Positions 1 to 8,476 are shown, numbered from the stretch's first letter. The stretch is 19,427 nucleotides of DNA from Candidatus Aerophobota bacterium (GCA_021162265.1 JAGGZA010000038.1:1-19427); one strand, 5' to 3'. Notes: a model not told the origin generated them from the sequence alone. A program made the numbers and translations.

Positions 1-890
1 AAATTTTCTATAAGTTCTATGCCTTTTTCAGGACCAAGAACAAAAATACCGGTGGCAAGAGCATCAGCACTTGTGCAGTCAGGAGCAATTATTGTAACTG
101 ACATAGGATTATTCTGAACTGTCCATCCCGTAGAAGGATTTATTATATGTCCAAACCGTTTTCCCTGAATAATATAGTATCTCCGATAGTCACCAGAAGT
201 AGCAACTGCTTTATCAGTCACCTCAAGTATGTCTACAATACCTCTGTCTTTGCGTGGATGCTGAACGCCTATTCTCCACCTTCCATGGGGACCGTTACCC
301 ATGCAGTACATATCACCTCCTGCATTCACCAAAGCATCTTTTACACCCTCTCTTTTTAAAACCTTTATAGCTTTATCCACGGCATATCCCTTAGCTATAC
401 CTCCAAGATCAATTCTCATACCTTTTTTTTCAAGAGAAACTCTATCATCCTTAACCTTAACATATTTGTAACCAACGAGAGAAAGTGCATCCATCAATTC
501 TCTCGATGTTGGCAACCTCTTTTTTATTCCCATCCTCTGCCAGAGCCTTACCAGTGGACCAACAGTAATATCAAAAGCACCATTTGTAATGCGAGAAAAA
601 TAAAGTGCTCTCAAAATAACTTCCTTCACTTCAGGAGAAGCCTTTAGCTCCCCTTTTCTGTTAAGAATGCCGACTTCACTTCTGGGATTATAGTCATTCA
701 TAAGAGAATTAATTTTCTTTATTTCTTCAAAAGCTCTTTGAATTTTCCAGAGGGGAGCATCGGCAATTACTGTAACCTGTGTTGTCATAATGATCTGGGT
801 TAAAGTGATAAATCTTGCCTTAACCTCGACTTTTAAAAATAAAAAGGAAAAGACCATCAAAACTATAAATAAACCTCTTACCTTTCTCAT
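1..890 (-). CDS. apbE: ApbE family FAD:protein FMN transferase, exported (3' end outside window)
   Basis: ApbE proteins move FMN from FAD onto a Thr/Ser of target flavoproteins in or facing the periplasm. The first 296 residues are visible and the end lies beyond base 1. Residues 6-25 are a hydrophobic Sec-type signal without a convincing lipobox. Family hallmarks follow: a GGIAKGYA block at 163-170, GGDMYCMG at 191-198, HIINPSTG at 248-255, and the metal-binding ADALAT at 275-280 (D276, T280). The ATG at 888-890 has a GAGGT ribosome site overlapping the TGA stop of the upstream ATPase gene, 13 bases away, so it is probably the last gene seen of a yhaO-yhaN-apbE operon. No flavoprotein target such as an Rnf, Nqr or NosR-like subunit is in the window. 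The family call is firm; the target is unknown. Confidence 0.95.
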   Translation of the reverse strand, partial: MRKVRGLFIVLMVFSFLFLKVEVKARFITLTQIIMTTQVTVIADAPLWKIQRAFEEIKKINSLMNDYNPRSEVGILNRKGELKASPEVKEVILRALYFSRITNGAFDITVGPLVRLWQRMGIKKRLPTSRELMDALSLVGYKYVKVKDDRVSLEKKGMRIDLGGIAKGYAVDKAIKVLKREGVKDALVNAGGDMYCMGNGPHGRWRIGVQHPRKDRGIVDILEVTDKAVATSGDYRRYYIIQGKRFGHIINPSTGWTVQNNPMSVTIIAPDCTSADALATGIFVLGPEKGIELIEN

Positions 891-903
891 TTCTAAATAA
901 ACC

Positions 904-3129
904 TCAACCTAAAATTACAGGCTTCACATCGCATATACTGGAAAAAAGGTCCCGTAACTGTTCATCCACAGTGAAATAAAAAATTTGCCATTCCTGCTTA
1001 ACAAGCTGCCTGCATATCTCAATTTGTTTCCTTCTCCTCGCAGTATCAGAGGTAAGAAAGGCATCATCAAGAAGAATAAAAGTTCCTTCTGGAAATCCTC
1101 TTTTAAGAAGACCTAATCTTAATGAGAAAAGAATCTGGTCCTTTGTCCCGCTGCTTAAAACATCTCTGGGATAAATCTTCCCATCTTTACTCAAAGCATA
1201 TATCTTTCCATCTTTCCATAACAATCTTTTGTAGTAACCAGAGGTAATTTCCTTAAAGAAAAAACTTGCTCCACTTTCCTCATCGCATATAGTTTTATCA
1301 AGAACCTTTTCCATTTCTCTGCTCACCTGAAAAAGAATATCTTTTGCCAGCAAAGCTGCTTTCTTATCAAAGTAAAAGGATTCAAGCTCCTCCTCTATCT
1401 CTTTAAGTTGCCTCCATATGTCTGTAACATCCTCTACACCCAGCTTTCCAAGCTCTCCATAGGTAAAGGAAGTAATCTCTGAATCCAGATCCCTGATTTC
1501 TCTATCCAGCTTCAAAATTATTCCTTCAATCTTTTCCTCGTTTTTCAACTCTTCCTCTGAGATATCAGGACGTTTTACCTCCTTTAATGCTTGCCTTTCC
1601 CACTCCAAGAAGTCATCTGTTCCCAGAAGATCTTTTAAAACCTGTGCTTTTGACTCCATTTTTAATTTTAAACTTTGCTTTTCCCTCAATTTTTCTCCCA
1701 ATTTGTCTGAAGTAGAAAGACCTGTTTTGTTGCATAATTCCCTTATCTTCTCTTCTACCTCCCTCAACTTCCTGTTAACATCATTAAAACCCTCTTTCTT
1801 CTCTTTCAGTTTTAAAAGTTTCTTTTTCCTTTCCTCCAAGATATATGCTAATCTATCAGTAATTTGAGAGATAGAGAAATCAACAGATTCTGACCTTTCA
1901 ATCACATCTTTAACTTCTATAATTCCAGGCCATATTTTTTTGGCTTCTGAAAGAAGAGCATCTTTTTTTCTCTTTAATTCAACCTCTCGCATTTTGTAAA
2001 GATAAGAAAAAACCAAGAAAAATACCCCTCCTGTAAAGATTATAAGAGAAAGAAAGATATAGAGCATCTTCAAATTTTCCATTGCTTTGAAAAAGAAAAA
2101 AAACAACCCACCCAATACCAAACTTGAACCTGAGATAAAATAATAGGTAACCTTTGGCTTAACTTCTTCAGTATTTTTTTCCAGACCCAAAATTTTTTTT
2201 GCCTCTTCAAGAATAAAAAGTCCATCTATCCTATCTTTTCTGGAGACAAGTTCCGTCCTCTCCCTCTTAAAATCGTCTTCCCTTTTACTAAGTTCTTCTA
2301 TCTCTCTTCTTATCCCTTGAATATCTTCTTCGTAGTTTTGCTTTAAATTTGAAAGAGACTCATATTCTCTCTCTCTCTTAACCCACTCTTTATAACTTTC
2401 CTCATCGTATCTTTCATAATCAAGAAGAAGATTTTTACAATTTAACCATTCCCTGTAAGCTTTCTTTACCTTTTCTATTTTTATATAAGACTTTAAAAGA
2501 ATTATTCTGGACCTTTTTTGCAAAAGGTTATTCCTTTCTTTAACCTTTTCTTCCAATTCTCTCTCTTTCTGGCGTATCTTTTCCAGTCTCTCAATTGCCT
2601 CAAGTAAATTCTTACTCTTCTTTTCTTTTTCATTTATTTTTGATTTTCTATAGAAAGGTTTACGATCACTCCATTCTCCTGCAGGTGTAAGACCAACCTC
2701 TTCCCCAATTTTTTCCCATATCTTTGCTATATTAACAGGAACTCCCAGGAGAAATTCTTTAATCTTATCCTGCCATTCTTCTTCCTCTCTCAAACTAAGA
2801 TCCCCTGCCCTGATTATAAAGAGACTGGCAAGGTGGTAGTGAGGAAGATTTATAATTCTCTCAAATTTGAAATTTCCGGGAAAGGTATACTCCCTATCCC
2901 TATGCCTGACAGTTAAAACAATATTTCCCTTTTCTCGAAAAAAGTCCTCCTCAAATCTTTCCTGCCCAGGAAATATACTTTTTTTCCTGAAGAGAGCAAA
3001 TGTTATAGCATCAATTAATGCAGTCTTTCCCGTCTCATTTCTTCCATAAATTAAATTAATGTTATCGCAACTTAAATGAAAATTCTCAAGGGGTCCATAG
3101 TTTACTATATTTATTTCCTCTATTCTCAT
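904..3129 (-). CDS. YhaN/SbcC-like (Rad50-type) ABC ATPase with membrane hairpin in the coiled coil
   Basis: An SMC/Rad50-type ATPase expected to work with the nuclease encoded just upstream. The N-terminal lobe has Walker A GRNETGKT at 29-36. The C-terminal lobe has the ABC signature-like SSGTKDQ at about 659-665 and Walker B FILLDDAF at about 684-691. Between them lie long charged coiled coils (about 165-310 and 380-620). The middle carries two strongly hydrophobic segments, about 327-347 and 355-377, where SbcC/Rad50 would have a zinc hook; no CxxC is present. This matches the YhaN group rather than true SbcC, although at 741 residues it is shorter than the Bacillus YhaN that I recall. The ATG overlaps the nuclease stop by one base (TAATG), indicating translational coupling. 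The family is clear; the process it serves is inferred to be DNA end processing or repair at the membrane. Confidence 0.88.
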   Translation of the reverse strand: MRIEEINIVNYGPLENFHLSCDNINLIYGRNETGKTALIDAITFALFRKKSIFPGQERFEEDFFREKGNIVLTVRHRDREYTFPGNFKFERIINLPHYHLASLFIIRAGDLSLREEEEWQDKIKEFLLGVPVNIAKIWEKIGEEVGLTPAGEWSDRKPFYRKSKINEKEKKSKNLLEAIERLEKIRQKERELEEKVKERNNLLQKRSRIILLKSYIKIEKVKKAYREWLNCKNLLLDYERYDEESYKEWVKREREYESLSNLKQNYEEDIQGIRREIEELSKREDDFKRERTELVSRKDRIDGLFILEEAKKILGLEKNTEEVKPKVTYYFISGSSLVLGGLFFFFFKAMENLKMLYIFLSLIIFTGGVFFLVFSYLYKMREVELKRKKDALLSEAKKIWPGIIEVKDVIERSESVDFSISQITDRLAYILEERKKKLLKLKEKKEGFNDVNRKLREVEEKIRELCNKTGLSTSDKLGEKLREKQSLKLKMESKAQVLKDLLGTDDFLEWERQALKEVKRPDISEEELKNEEKIEGIILKLDREIRDLDSEITSFTYGELGKLGVEDVTDIWRQLKEIEEELESFYFDKKAALLAKDILFQVSREMEKVLDKTICDEESGASFFFKEITSGYYKRLLWKDGKIYALSKDGKIYPRDVLSSGTKDQILFSLRLGLLKRGFPEGTFILLDDAFLTSDTARRRKQIEICRQLVKQEWQIFYFTVDEQLRDLFSSICDVKPVILG

Positions 3130-4181
3130 TATCTTAATCTACCAAGAGCTGAAAGAGTAAGCTCTAAAGCCCTTTCTTTAAGACTCTCATCACAATCCAT
3201 ATTTCTGAGTTTCTCTACAAGAAGTGCAAGAACAGGACTCTCAACAAGATCACCCCAGTGTTTAATCTCGCATGAAATATTTATCTGATTGAACAAAGCT
3301 TTACTTTTTTCCTCAATTTTTCTTAAATCCTCTCTAAATTTAGTCTCATCAACCCTTATGGAGCCTCTAACTTTTCCGTCAAGCATAACCTTCTTAGAAG
3401 CTAAATTTTGAATGTCTCTTTCAATCTTTTCAAGCAAGCCCTCCTCATTCCCTGGAAAAACCACCCACTCAACTCTCCTCCAATAAGGGGAAATATCAAC
3501 CGGTACCCTTTCAATCTCAACTTTCCCATGAGACTCAACTGACACAAGAGCTACAAACCTCTCACCTATAGAACGTCTGCTGGTAGCAACGGGAGAGCCG
3601 GGATAAACAACCTCGGTTTTGTTAAAACTAAGATGAATAAAAGTTGAATGATAGTGACCAAGAGCAAGGTATCTTGTCTTCCCATCCACATCCCACCTGT
3701 AAATAGGCATATACTTTGCTTCTTCACCAAGTTCTGTATAAATATCAGGAGATTTTCTATCGTAAAAAGTACCATGTGCTATAATAAGGTGAGGTTGCGA
3801 ACCAAGCTTTTGCACACACCGGGAAAAATTAAGTTGAGGATGAAAAGGAATCCCCATAATCTCTATTCCTTCCAAGTTAATAATGGAAGGATTATCACGA
3901 AAAACAAACGTATTTTCTCCATAATAAAACTGAGAGGAGTAAGAAAGATAATCATGATTTCCAGGTATAATTAAAACAGGCATCTTTAACCTCTCCAGAA
4001 TACTCCTTACCTTTTCCCTTAAAAAAGATGCTTCAATATCACTATCAAATAAATCTCCTGCGATGATCAATCCATCAGCTAACTCCTGTGTTTTAGAAAT
4101 TATCCAGGAAAGTACATTTAAACGGAATGGTTCATCTCTTTTAAGGTGAAGGTCTGCGGTGTGGATAAATTTCACTCCCAT
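3129..4181 (-). CDS. YhaO/SbcD-like (Mre11-type) metallophosphoesterase nuclease
   Basis: A calcineurin-like phosphoesterase of the Mre11/SbcD/YhaO type, expected to bind two metal ions and cut DNA together with the ATPase encoded next. Phosphoesterase motifs occur in order: HTADLHL at 7-13 (D10, H12), GDLF at 42-45, GNHD at 74-77, AHGTF at 135-139 (H136) and GHYH at 175-178. The remaining ~170 residues fit the capping region of this group. The 350-residue length is normal. It is the first gene of a minus-strand operon, driven by the promoter at 4216-4243 with a leader of roughly 28 bases. The ribosome site before the ATG is weak. Pairing with a YhaN-like partner argues for YhaO rather than SbcD; biochemical specificity cannot be read from the sequence. 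Confidence 0.92.
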   Translation of the reverse strand: MGVKFIHTADLHLKRDEPFRLNVLSWIISKTQELADGLIIAGDLFDSDIEASFLREKVRSILERLKMPVLIIPGNHDYLSYSSQFYYGENTFVFRDNPSIINLEGIEIMGIPFHPQLNFSRCVQKLGSQPHLIIAHGTFYDRKSPDIYTELGEEAKYMPIYRWDVDGKTRYLALGHYHSTFIHLSFNKTEVVYPGSPVATSRRSIGERFVALVSVESHGKVEIERVPVDISPYWRRVEWVVFPGNEEGLLEKIERDIQNLASKKVMLDGKVRGSIRVDETKFREDLRKIEEKSKALFNQINISCEIKHWGDLVESPVLALLVEKLRNMDCDESLKERALELTLSALGRLR

Positions 4182-4215
4182 TACTTAGGATCTTTAGTCT
4201 CTTAAATTTACTTTA

Positions 4216-4243
4216 ACCATAGCAAATGAGCAAGTTATGTCAA
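4216..4243 (-). promoter_or_regulatory. sigma70-type promoter for the yhaO-yhaN-apbE operon
   Basis: Reading the minus strand, TTGACA (4243-4238), a 16-base spacer and TATGGT (4221-4216) form a good housekeeping promoter. Transcription should begin near 4209, just ahead of the ATG at 4181. Its -35 box lies 6 bp from the -35 box of the opposing promoter. Confidence 0.6.
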
Positions 4244-4249
4244 TAATTC

Positions 4250-4277
4250 TTGACACCTGGCATTGTAAAGGTAGAAT
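4250..4277 (+). promoter_or_regulatory. sigma70-type promoter for the hydrogenase protease-tsaD operon
   Basis: TTGACA (4250-4255), a 16-base spacer and TAGAAT (4272-4277) put the transcription start near 4284. This rules out translation from the upstream in-frame ATG at 4237 from this promoter and supports a start at 4297, with a very short leader. Confidence 0.62.
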
Positions 4278-4296
4278 GGACATAGAGTTATTGAAG

Positions 4297-4773
4297 ATGG
4301 AAGAACAAAAAAAATCCAAAGATATTCTGGTGGTAGGGGTGGGAAACATATTAATGGGTGACGAGGGAATCGGGATTCACGTGATAAAGGAATTAGAAAA
4401 GTTAAATCTCCCTGAAGATGTAGAAATAATGGATATAGGAGTTTCTTCTTTTTCTCTCATTTCTTATCTTTCGGACAGAAAAAAAGTCATAATTATTGAC
4501 GCAGTAAAATCAGGTGGGAAAGCAGGAACCATCTATCGCTTCTCAATTGAAAATATAGAAATAGAAACCGGAAGATATCTCTCTCTTCATCAAATAGGCA
4601 TTGGTGATATATTGAGTCTTTTGCATCACAATCTAATATCAGGAGAGGTAATAATTATAGGAGTAGAACCCGGGGAAATTAGATGGGGAATGGAGCTTTC
4701 TCCCTGTCTTAAAGAGAAGATACCTCAAATACTAACCTTAGTGTTAAAAGAAATATCGCCAGAGGAAAGATAA
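4297..4773 (+). CDS. Hydrogenase maturation protease (HyaD/HycI/HybD family)
   Basis: An endopeptidase of peptidase family M52, which trims the C terminus of a [NiFe]-hydrogenase large subunit once nickel is in place. From the chosen start the protein has 158 residues. It opens with the fold-defining VVGVGNILMGDEGIG; E23, D68 (in IIIDAV) and H98 (in SLHQIG) match the nickel-sensing ligands E16, D62 and H93 of HybD. The frame stays open upstream to an ATG at 4237, but the promoter at 4250-4277 lies inside that extension and the extra residues do not resemble the family, so 4297 is preferred; its ribosome site is weak. The TAA stop directly abuts the GTG start of tsaD, so the two are probably cotranscribed. 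No hydrogenase subunit or Hyp gene is in the window, so the substrate must be encoded elsewhere. Confidence 0.9.
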   Translation: MEEQKKSKDILVVGVGNILMGDEGIGIHVIKELEKLNLPEDVEIMDIGVSSFSLISYLSDRKKVIIIDAVKSGGKAGTIYRFSIENIEIETGRYLSLHQIGIGDILSLLHHNLISGEVIIIGVEPGEIRWGMELSPCLKEKIPQILTLVLKEISPEER

Positions 4774-5775
4774 GTGTTGATATTGGGGATTGAAACATCC
4801 TGTGATGAAACGGCGGTAGCAGTGGTTGAAGATGGACAGAAAATTCATTCAAATCTTGTAGCCTCGCAGGTAGAACTTCATAAAGAGTTTTATGGAATAG
4901 TTCCTGAGGTAGCCTCAAGAAAGCATTTAGAGGTTATCTTACCACTCATAAAGGAAAGTTTAAAAAAAGCTAAAGTTGATCTAAGAGATATAGATGCAGT
5001 TAGTGTAACCTATGGTCCCGGACTTCTTGGTTCTTTGCTTGTAGGAGTTATGGTAGCCAAAGGTATTGCCTTTTCCCTTGATCTTCCCCTGATAGGAATA
5101 AATCACCTTGAAGCTCATCTCCATGCTGCTTTTCTTTCTAATCCTTTGCTTTCCCCTCCTCTTATTGGGCTTGTCATTTCTGGGGGACATACAGAGCTTG
5201 TCTATCTATCCAGAAGTGGAAATTATCAACTTCTCGGTTCTACCAGAGATGACGCGGTAGGCGAGGCATTTGATAAGGTAGCAAGAATTTTAAATCTTGG
5301 TTATCCTGGGGGACCGGTAATTGAAAGAATAGCCAAAAAAGGAGATCCTTCAAAAATCAGACTACCAATACCTCAATTTAAAGAAGAAACTTTTGATTTT
5401 AGCTTCAGTGGGTTAAAAACAGCGGTGCTTTATCTAGTAAACCAGCTAAAAAGGAAAAATCTTCCCATCCCTGTGGAAAACATAGCAGCAAGCTTCCAAC
5501 TGCAGATAGCAAGAATTATTCAGGAGAGAATAGCAAAAGCCTCCTCCCTGAAAAAAATTCAAAAGGTGGTAATTGGAGGAGGTGTAGCATCTAATACCTT
5601 TATTAAAAATTTTCTCTTTAATGAATTTAAAGGAAAATTACAGATATATATACCTCCGCCACAGCTTTGCACTGACAATGCAGCTATGGTAGCAGCTCTT
5701 GCTTACCATAAAATAAAAAAAGGAGAAATTTCCTCCCTTTCTCTTGAAGCTCAACCAGGCCTAAAAATTGGATAA
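4774..5775 (+). CDS. tsaD: tRNA N6-adenosine threonylcarbamoyltransferase TsaD
   Basis: TsaD (Kae1/YgjD, formerly Gcp) transfers threonylcarbamoyl to A37 of tRNAs reading ANN codons, working with TsaB and TsaE. The 333-residue length is normal for bacteria. Hallmarks are GIETSCDET at 5-13, the metal-binding HLEAH at 111-115, SGGHTEL at 136-142, DDAVGEAFDK at 159-168, FSGLKTA at 211-217, GGGVASN at 268-274 and TDNAAM at 300-305 with the metal ligand D301. It starts with GTG immediately after the stop of the protease gene, using the AGAGGAAAG ribosome site inside that gene's last codons. tsaB and tsaE are not present here. It ends two bases from the convergent stop of the helicase gene, with no evident terminator between. 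Confidence 0.97.
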   Translation: MLILGIETSCDETAVAVVEDGQKIHSNLVASQVELHKEFYGIVPEVASRKHLEVILPLIKESLKKAKVDLRDIDAVSVTYGPGLLGSLLVGVMVAKGIAFSLDLPLIGINHLEAHLHAAFLSNPLLSPPLIGLVISGGHTELVYLSRSGNYQLLGSTRDDAVGEAFDKVARILNLGYPGGPVIERIAKKGDPSKIRLPIPQFKEETFDFSFSGLKTAVLYLVNQLKRKNLPIPVENIAASFQLQIARIIQERIAKASSLKKIQKVVIGGGVASNTFIKNFLFNEFKGKLQIYIPPPQLCTDNAAMVAALAYHKIKKGEISSLSLEAQPGLKIG

Positions 5776-5777
5776 AT

Positions 5778-7805
5778 TTAACTTAAACCACCCATTTCCT
5801 CTAATCTTTCCAGAAGTCTTTCTATCTCCTCATCAATAATCCACTTATCATAAATTGTTTCATCTATATCTTTTAAAAAACGGGAAGGCTTCATAAGCAC
5901 AGCCTGACGCCAGTTACCAGCAATTATCGGATAGCAAAGATATAGCTCCTCTTTTGCTCTTGTTGTGGCTACATAAAGAAGTCTCCTTTCCTCTTCCAGT
6001 CCATCAGGGTATCTAAGAGCTTTTGCTGCCGGGAAACGACCATCAGCAAGCCATATAACAAAAACTACTGACCACTCAAGACCTTTTGCCTGATGGACTG
6101 TAGATAAAATCACGCATTCATCTTCCTCTCCTCCAACTACCACAGTCTCTGATTCCACACTCCCCAAAAGGGCAAGCTCTGAGAGAAAGTGTCTCAAGGA
6201 GGAGTAACCTCGCGCAAAACTTGCCAGTTGATTTAAATCTTCTATCCTCTCTTCATAATCGGGATACTTTGACTTCAGATAATCCTCATACCCATGCTGA
6301 AGAATAAAGTGAATCATACCTGATGGATTTCTCTGAAATGATTCATCCTGTAAGAATTTAATATTTTCAACAAACCCTGCCCATTCAGGAGGAACTTTCC
6401 TTGGGAAGACCCTTTTAATTCCTCCTGATTCTATCCTCCCAAGTGGATCACCACTACTCATTAAGTCCTTCCATAACCTATCGGCAGTAACATTACCTAC
6501 TCCCTTTAACATTTTAAAAATTCTCTTCCAGGAAAGCTCATCTTTTGAGTTAACCATAACTTTTAAATAAGCTGTGACATCCTTTATGTGAGCTCTTTCA
6601 AAAAATCTCAAACCAGACCTTACTACAAATGGTATACCTCTTCTTGTAAGTTCCATCTGGACTTCCATAGAATGATAATGCGAGCGATAAAGAACTGCTA
6701 TCTCTCCAAGAGACTTTCCCTCATCTCTTAACTCCAAAATTCTCTGTGCTACAAATTCAGCCTGTTGATTAACATCCCTAAGAGGTACAACTGCTGGTTT
6801 AAAATCCCCCCTCTTAACCGGACGCAAAGTTTTGGGAAACTGCTTTTTATTAGCAGAAATTATGCAGTTGGTAAGGTGAAGTATAGGAGGAGTACTTCTG
6901 TAATTGGTTTCGAGTTTAAAAATCTTAGTATCCGGGTATCTTTCAGGAAAACTTATTATATTTGTAAAATTAGCCCCACGAAAGGAATATATGCTTTGTG
7001 AATCATCCCCAACCACCATAATATTACGATGCAAAAAAGCCATAAGGTCTATTATTTCTCCCTGAAGCTTATTGGTGTCCTGATACTCGTCCACAAGAAT
7101 ATAGAGGAACCTGTCTGAATATATAGTTTTTATCTCGGGATATTCAACAAAGAGTTTTTTCCAGTTAAAAAGAAGATCATCAAAATCCATAAGATTAAGC
7201 TGCTTTTTTCGCTCCTTATATCTTCTTAAAACTTTATTTATGTTGTCAATCTCTTCCATTAAAAAGGGATACTTGTGCTGAACTATATTCTCTACGCTCC
7301 TCTCCATATTCAAAGCTAAACTGTTAATATCAGATAGAACCTGCGAGGTAGGAAACCTCTTTTCCTTAGGATTTACAAGGTCAGTAATGCAAGCATCAAG
7401 AAGATCTATTGAATCTTCTCTGTCCATTATCGTGTAGTTGTTCTCATACCCCAGAAGATGAGCATAATGCCTCAGGATAATGTTGCCTATATGATGAAAA
7501 GTCCCGCCAAGAATCCCCCTGGCCTGCGAAGAAAGAAGATGTTCCACTCTATGAAGCATATCCTTGGCTGCTTTGTTGGTAAAGGTAACAAGCATTATCC
7601 TCTCTGGAGAAACTCCACAATCAAGAAGCCAGGCTACTCTATAGGTAATTGTCCTGGTCTTACCACTCCCTGCTCCAGCAATTACCAGAATAGGTCCCTC
7701 CCCTGCTGTTACTGCCTCAAGCTGCTCTTCATTAAGACAAGCCTCGTAATCTATAACTGTAGATGAGGCTACCCGAAAACTTCCCAGTTTATATTTCTTT
7801 ATCAA
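5778..7805 (-). CDS. UvrD/PcrA/Rep-type superfamily 1A 3'-5' DNA helicase
   Basis: An ATP-driven 3'-5' DNA helicase, likely for repair or for clearing proteins from forks. All SF1A motifs are present: Q motif LNEEQ at 24-28, Walker A AGAGSGKT at 43-50, Walker B VDEYQDT at 238-244, motif III GDDSQSIYSFRGA at 266-278, motif IV NYRST at 301-305, motif V VHQAKGLE at 570-577 and motif VI LLYVATTRA at 609-617. At 675 residues it is Rep-sized and lacks the long C-terminal tail that lets UvrD and PcrA contact RNA polymerase. Translation starts at TTG (7803-7805) behind AGAGAGGT. It lies 35 bases after a nitroreductase gene and probably shares its transcript. Which subfamily it belongs to cannot be settled by eye. 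Confidence 0.93.
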   Translation of the reverse strand: MIKKYKLGSFRVASSTVIDYEACLNEEQLEAVTAGEGPILVIAGAGSGKTRTITYRVAWLLDCGVSPERIMLVTFTNKAAKDMLHRVEHLLSSQARGILGGTFHHIGNIILRHYAHLLGYENNYTIMDREDSIDLLDACITDLVNPKEKRFPTSQVLSDINSLALNMERSVENIVQHKYPFLMEEIDNINKVLRRYKERKKQLNLMDFDDLLFNWKKLFVEYPEIKTIYSDRFLYILVDEYQDTNKLQGEIIDLMAFLHRNIMVVGDDSQSIYSFRGANFTNIISFPERYPDTKIFKLETNYRSTPPILHLTNCIISANKKQFPKTLRPVKRGDFKPAVVPLRDVNQQAEFVAQRILELRDEGKSLGEIAVLYRSHYHSMEVQMELTRRGIPFVVRSGLRFFERAHIKDVTAYLKVMVNSKDELSWKRIFKMLKGVGNVTADRLWKDLMSSGDPLGRIESGGIKRVFPRKVPPEWAGFVENIKFLQDESFQRNPSGMIHFILQHGYEDYLKSKYPDYEERIEDLNQLASFARGYSSLRHFLSELALLGSVESETVVVGGEEDECVILSTVHQAKGLEWSVVFVIWLADGRFPAAKALRYPDGLEEERRLLYVATTRAKEELYLCYPIIAGNWRQAVLMKPSRFLKDIDETIYDKWIIDEEIERLLERLEEMGGLS

Positions 7806-7840
7806 ATATTACCTCTCTCTTATTCGATCTTTAACTTTTA

Positions 7841-8344
7841 CTAAATTCTCCTGACTATCTCTTCCAAAGGTTTCCTTGGAGTAGGATGAGGTGAAAAGGC
7901 AGGATACCCCAATGGGGTAAGAGCAATTGGTTCAAGCTCATCGGAAAGATCAAGTATTTTTTTCACTTCAGAAGGATTAAATGCTCCAATCCAACAGGTT
8001 CCAAGACCCTCCGCTGTGGCGGCAAGGATAAGATGATCCATAGCAATAGCCACATCAACATCTAAATAACTCTTGCCATCAGGTCTCCTCCAGGCCTCTT
8101 TTCTCACGCCACAGGCACAAATGACAACAGGAGCATGCCAGAACCACCTCTTATTGTACACTCTATAAAATTCCTTCTTAATTTTCTCTGTTTTTATCAC
8201 CACAAATCGCCAGGGTTGACGATTGGCAGCAGAAGGTGCTAATCTTGCAGCTTCCAGTACTCTCCGTAACTTATCCTCCTCTACAGGTTTTTCCTGATAT
8301 TCTCTTATGCTCCTCCTTGTCCTTATCACATCATAAAAATCCAT
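7841..8344 (-). CDS. Nitroreductase family FMN oxidoreductase (short form)
   Basis: A small FMN-dependent NAD(P)H oxidoreductase of the nitroreductase fold, 167 residues and probably a dimer. Visible family features are TRRSIREY at 9-16 (FMN phosphate-binding arginines), the RLAPSAANRQPW segment at 34-45, an AATAEGLGTCWIG motif near residues 110-122, and the closing LGYPA and RKPLEEIV. The physiological substrate is not predictable. It has a strong GGGAGGAAG ribosome site and its own promoter at 8403-8430, and it leads a short operon with the helicase. A paralogue of nearly equal length lies 0.9 kb away on the other strand (9252-9764). Confidence 0.93.
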   Translation of the reverse strand: MDFYDVIRTRRSIREYQEKPVEEDKLRRVLEAARLAPSAANRQPWRFVVIKTEKIKKEFYRVYNKRWFWHAPVVICACGVRKEAWRRPDGKSYLDVDVAIAMDHLILAATAEGLGTCWIGAFNPSEVKKILDLSDELEPIALTPLGYPAFSPHPTPRKPLEEIVRRI

Positions 8345-8402
8345 TCTCTTCCTCCCGCTTCTAAGTCAATCCTACCATTCTCTACCAAATCAAACTTTTA
8401 TT

Positions 8403-8430
8403 ACTATAATTTTATTTTATCCAATGTCAA
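8403..8430 (-). promoter_or_regulatory. sigma70-type promoter for the nitroreductase-helicase operon
   Basis: On the minus strand, TTGACA (8430-8425), a 16-base spacer and TATAGT (8408-8403), close to consensus. It points away from the promoter of the DJ-1/PfpI gene, with 18 bp between the two -35 boxes, leaving room for a shared regulator. Confidence 0.65.
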
Positions 8431-8448
8431 CGTGTAAGATCTCTTAAT

Positions 8449-8476
8449 TTGACTTGCATAGAAAAATCATTACTAT
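8449..8476 (+). promoter_or_regulatory. sigma70-type promoter for the exported DJ-1/PfpI gene
   Basis: TTGACT (8449-8454), a 16-base spacer and TACTAT (8471-8476). Transcription should start near 8483, next to a small inverted repeat (ACAAT at 8486-8490, ATTGT at 8495-8499). The leader is about 57 bases and ends in the AAGAAGGT ribosome site. Confidence 0.5.

Noticed and set aside
147..359. Plus-strand 70-codon frame near the left edge
   Set aside because: It is the complement of the strongly supported apbE gene, has no family features and no ribosome site.
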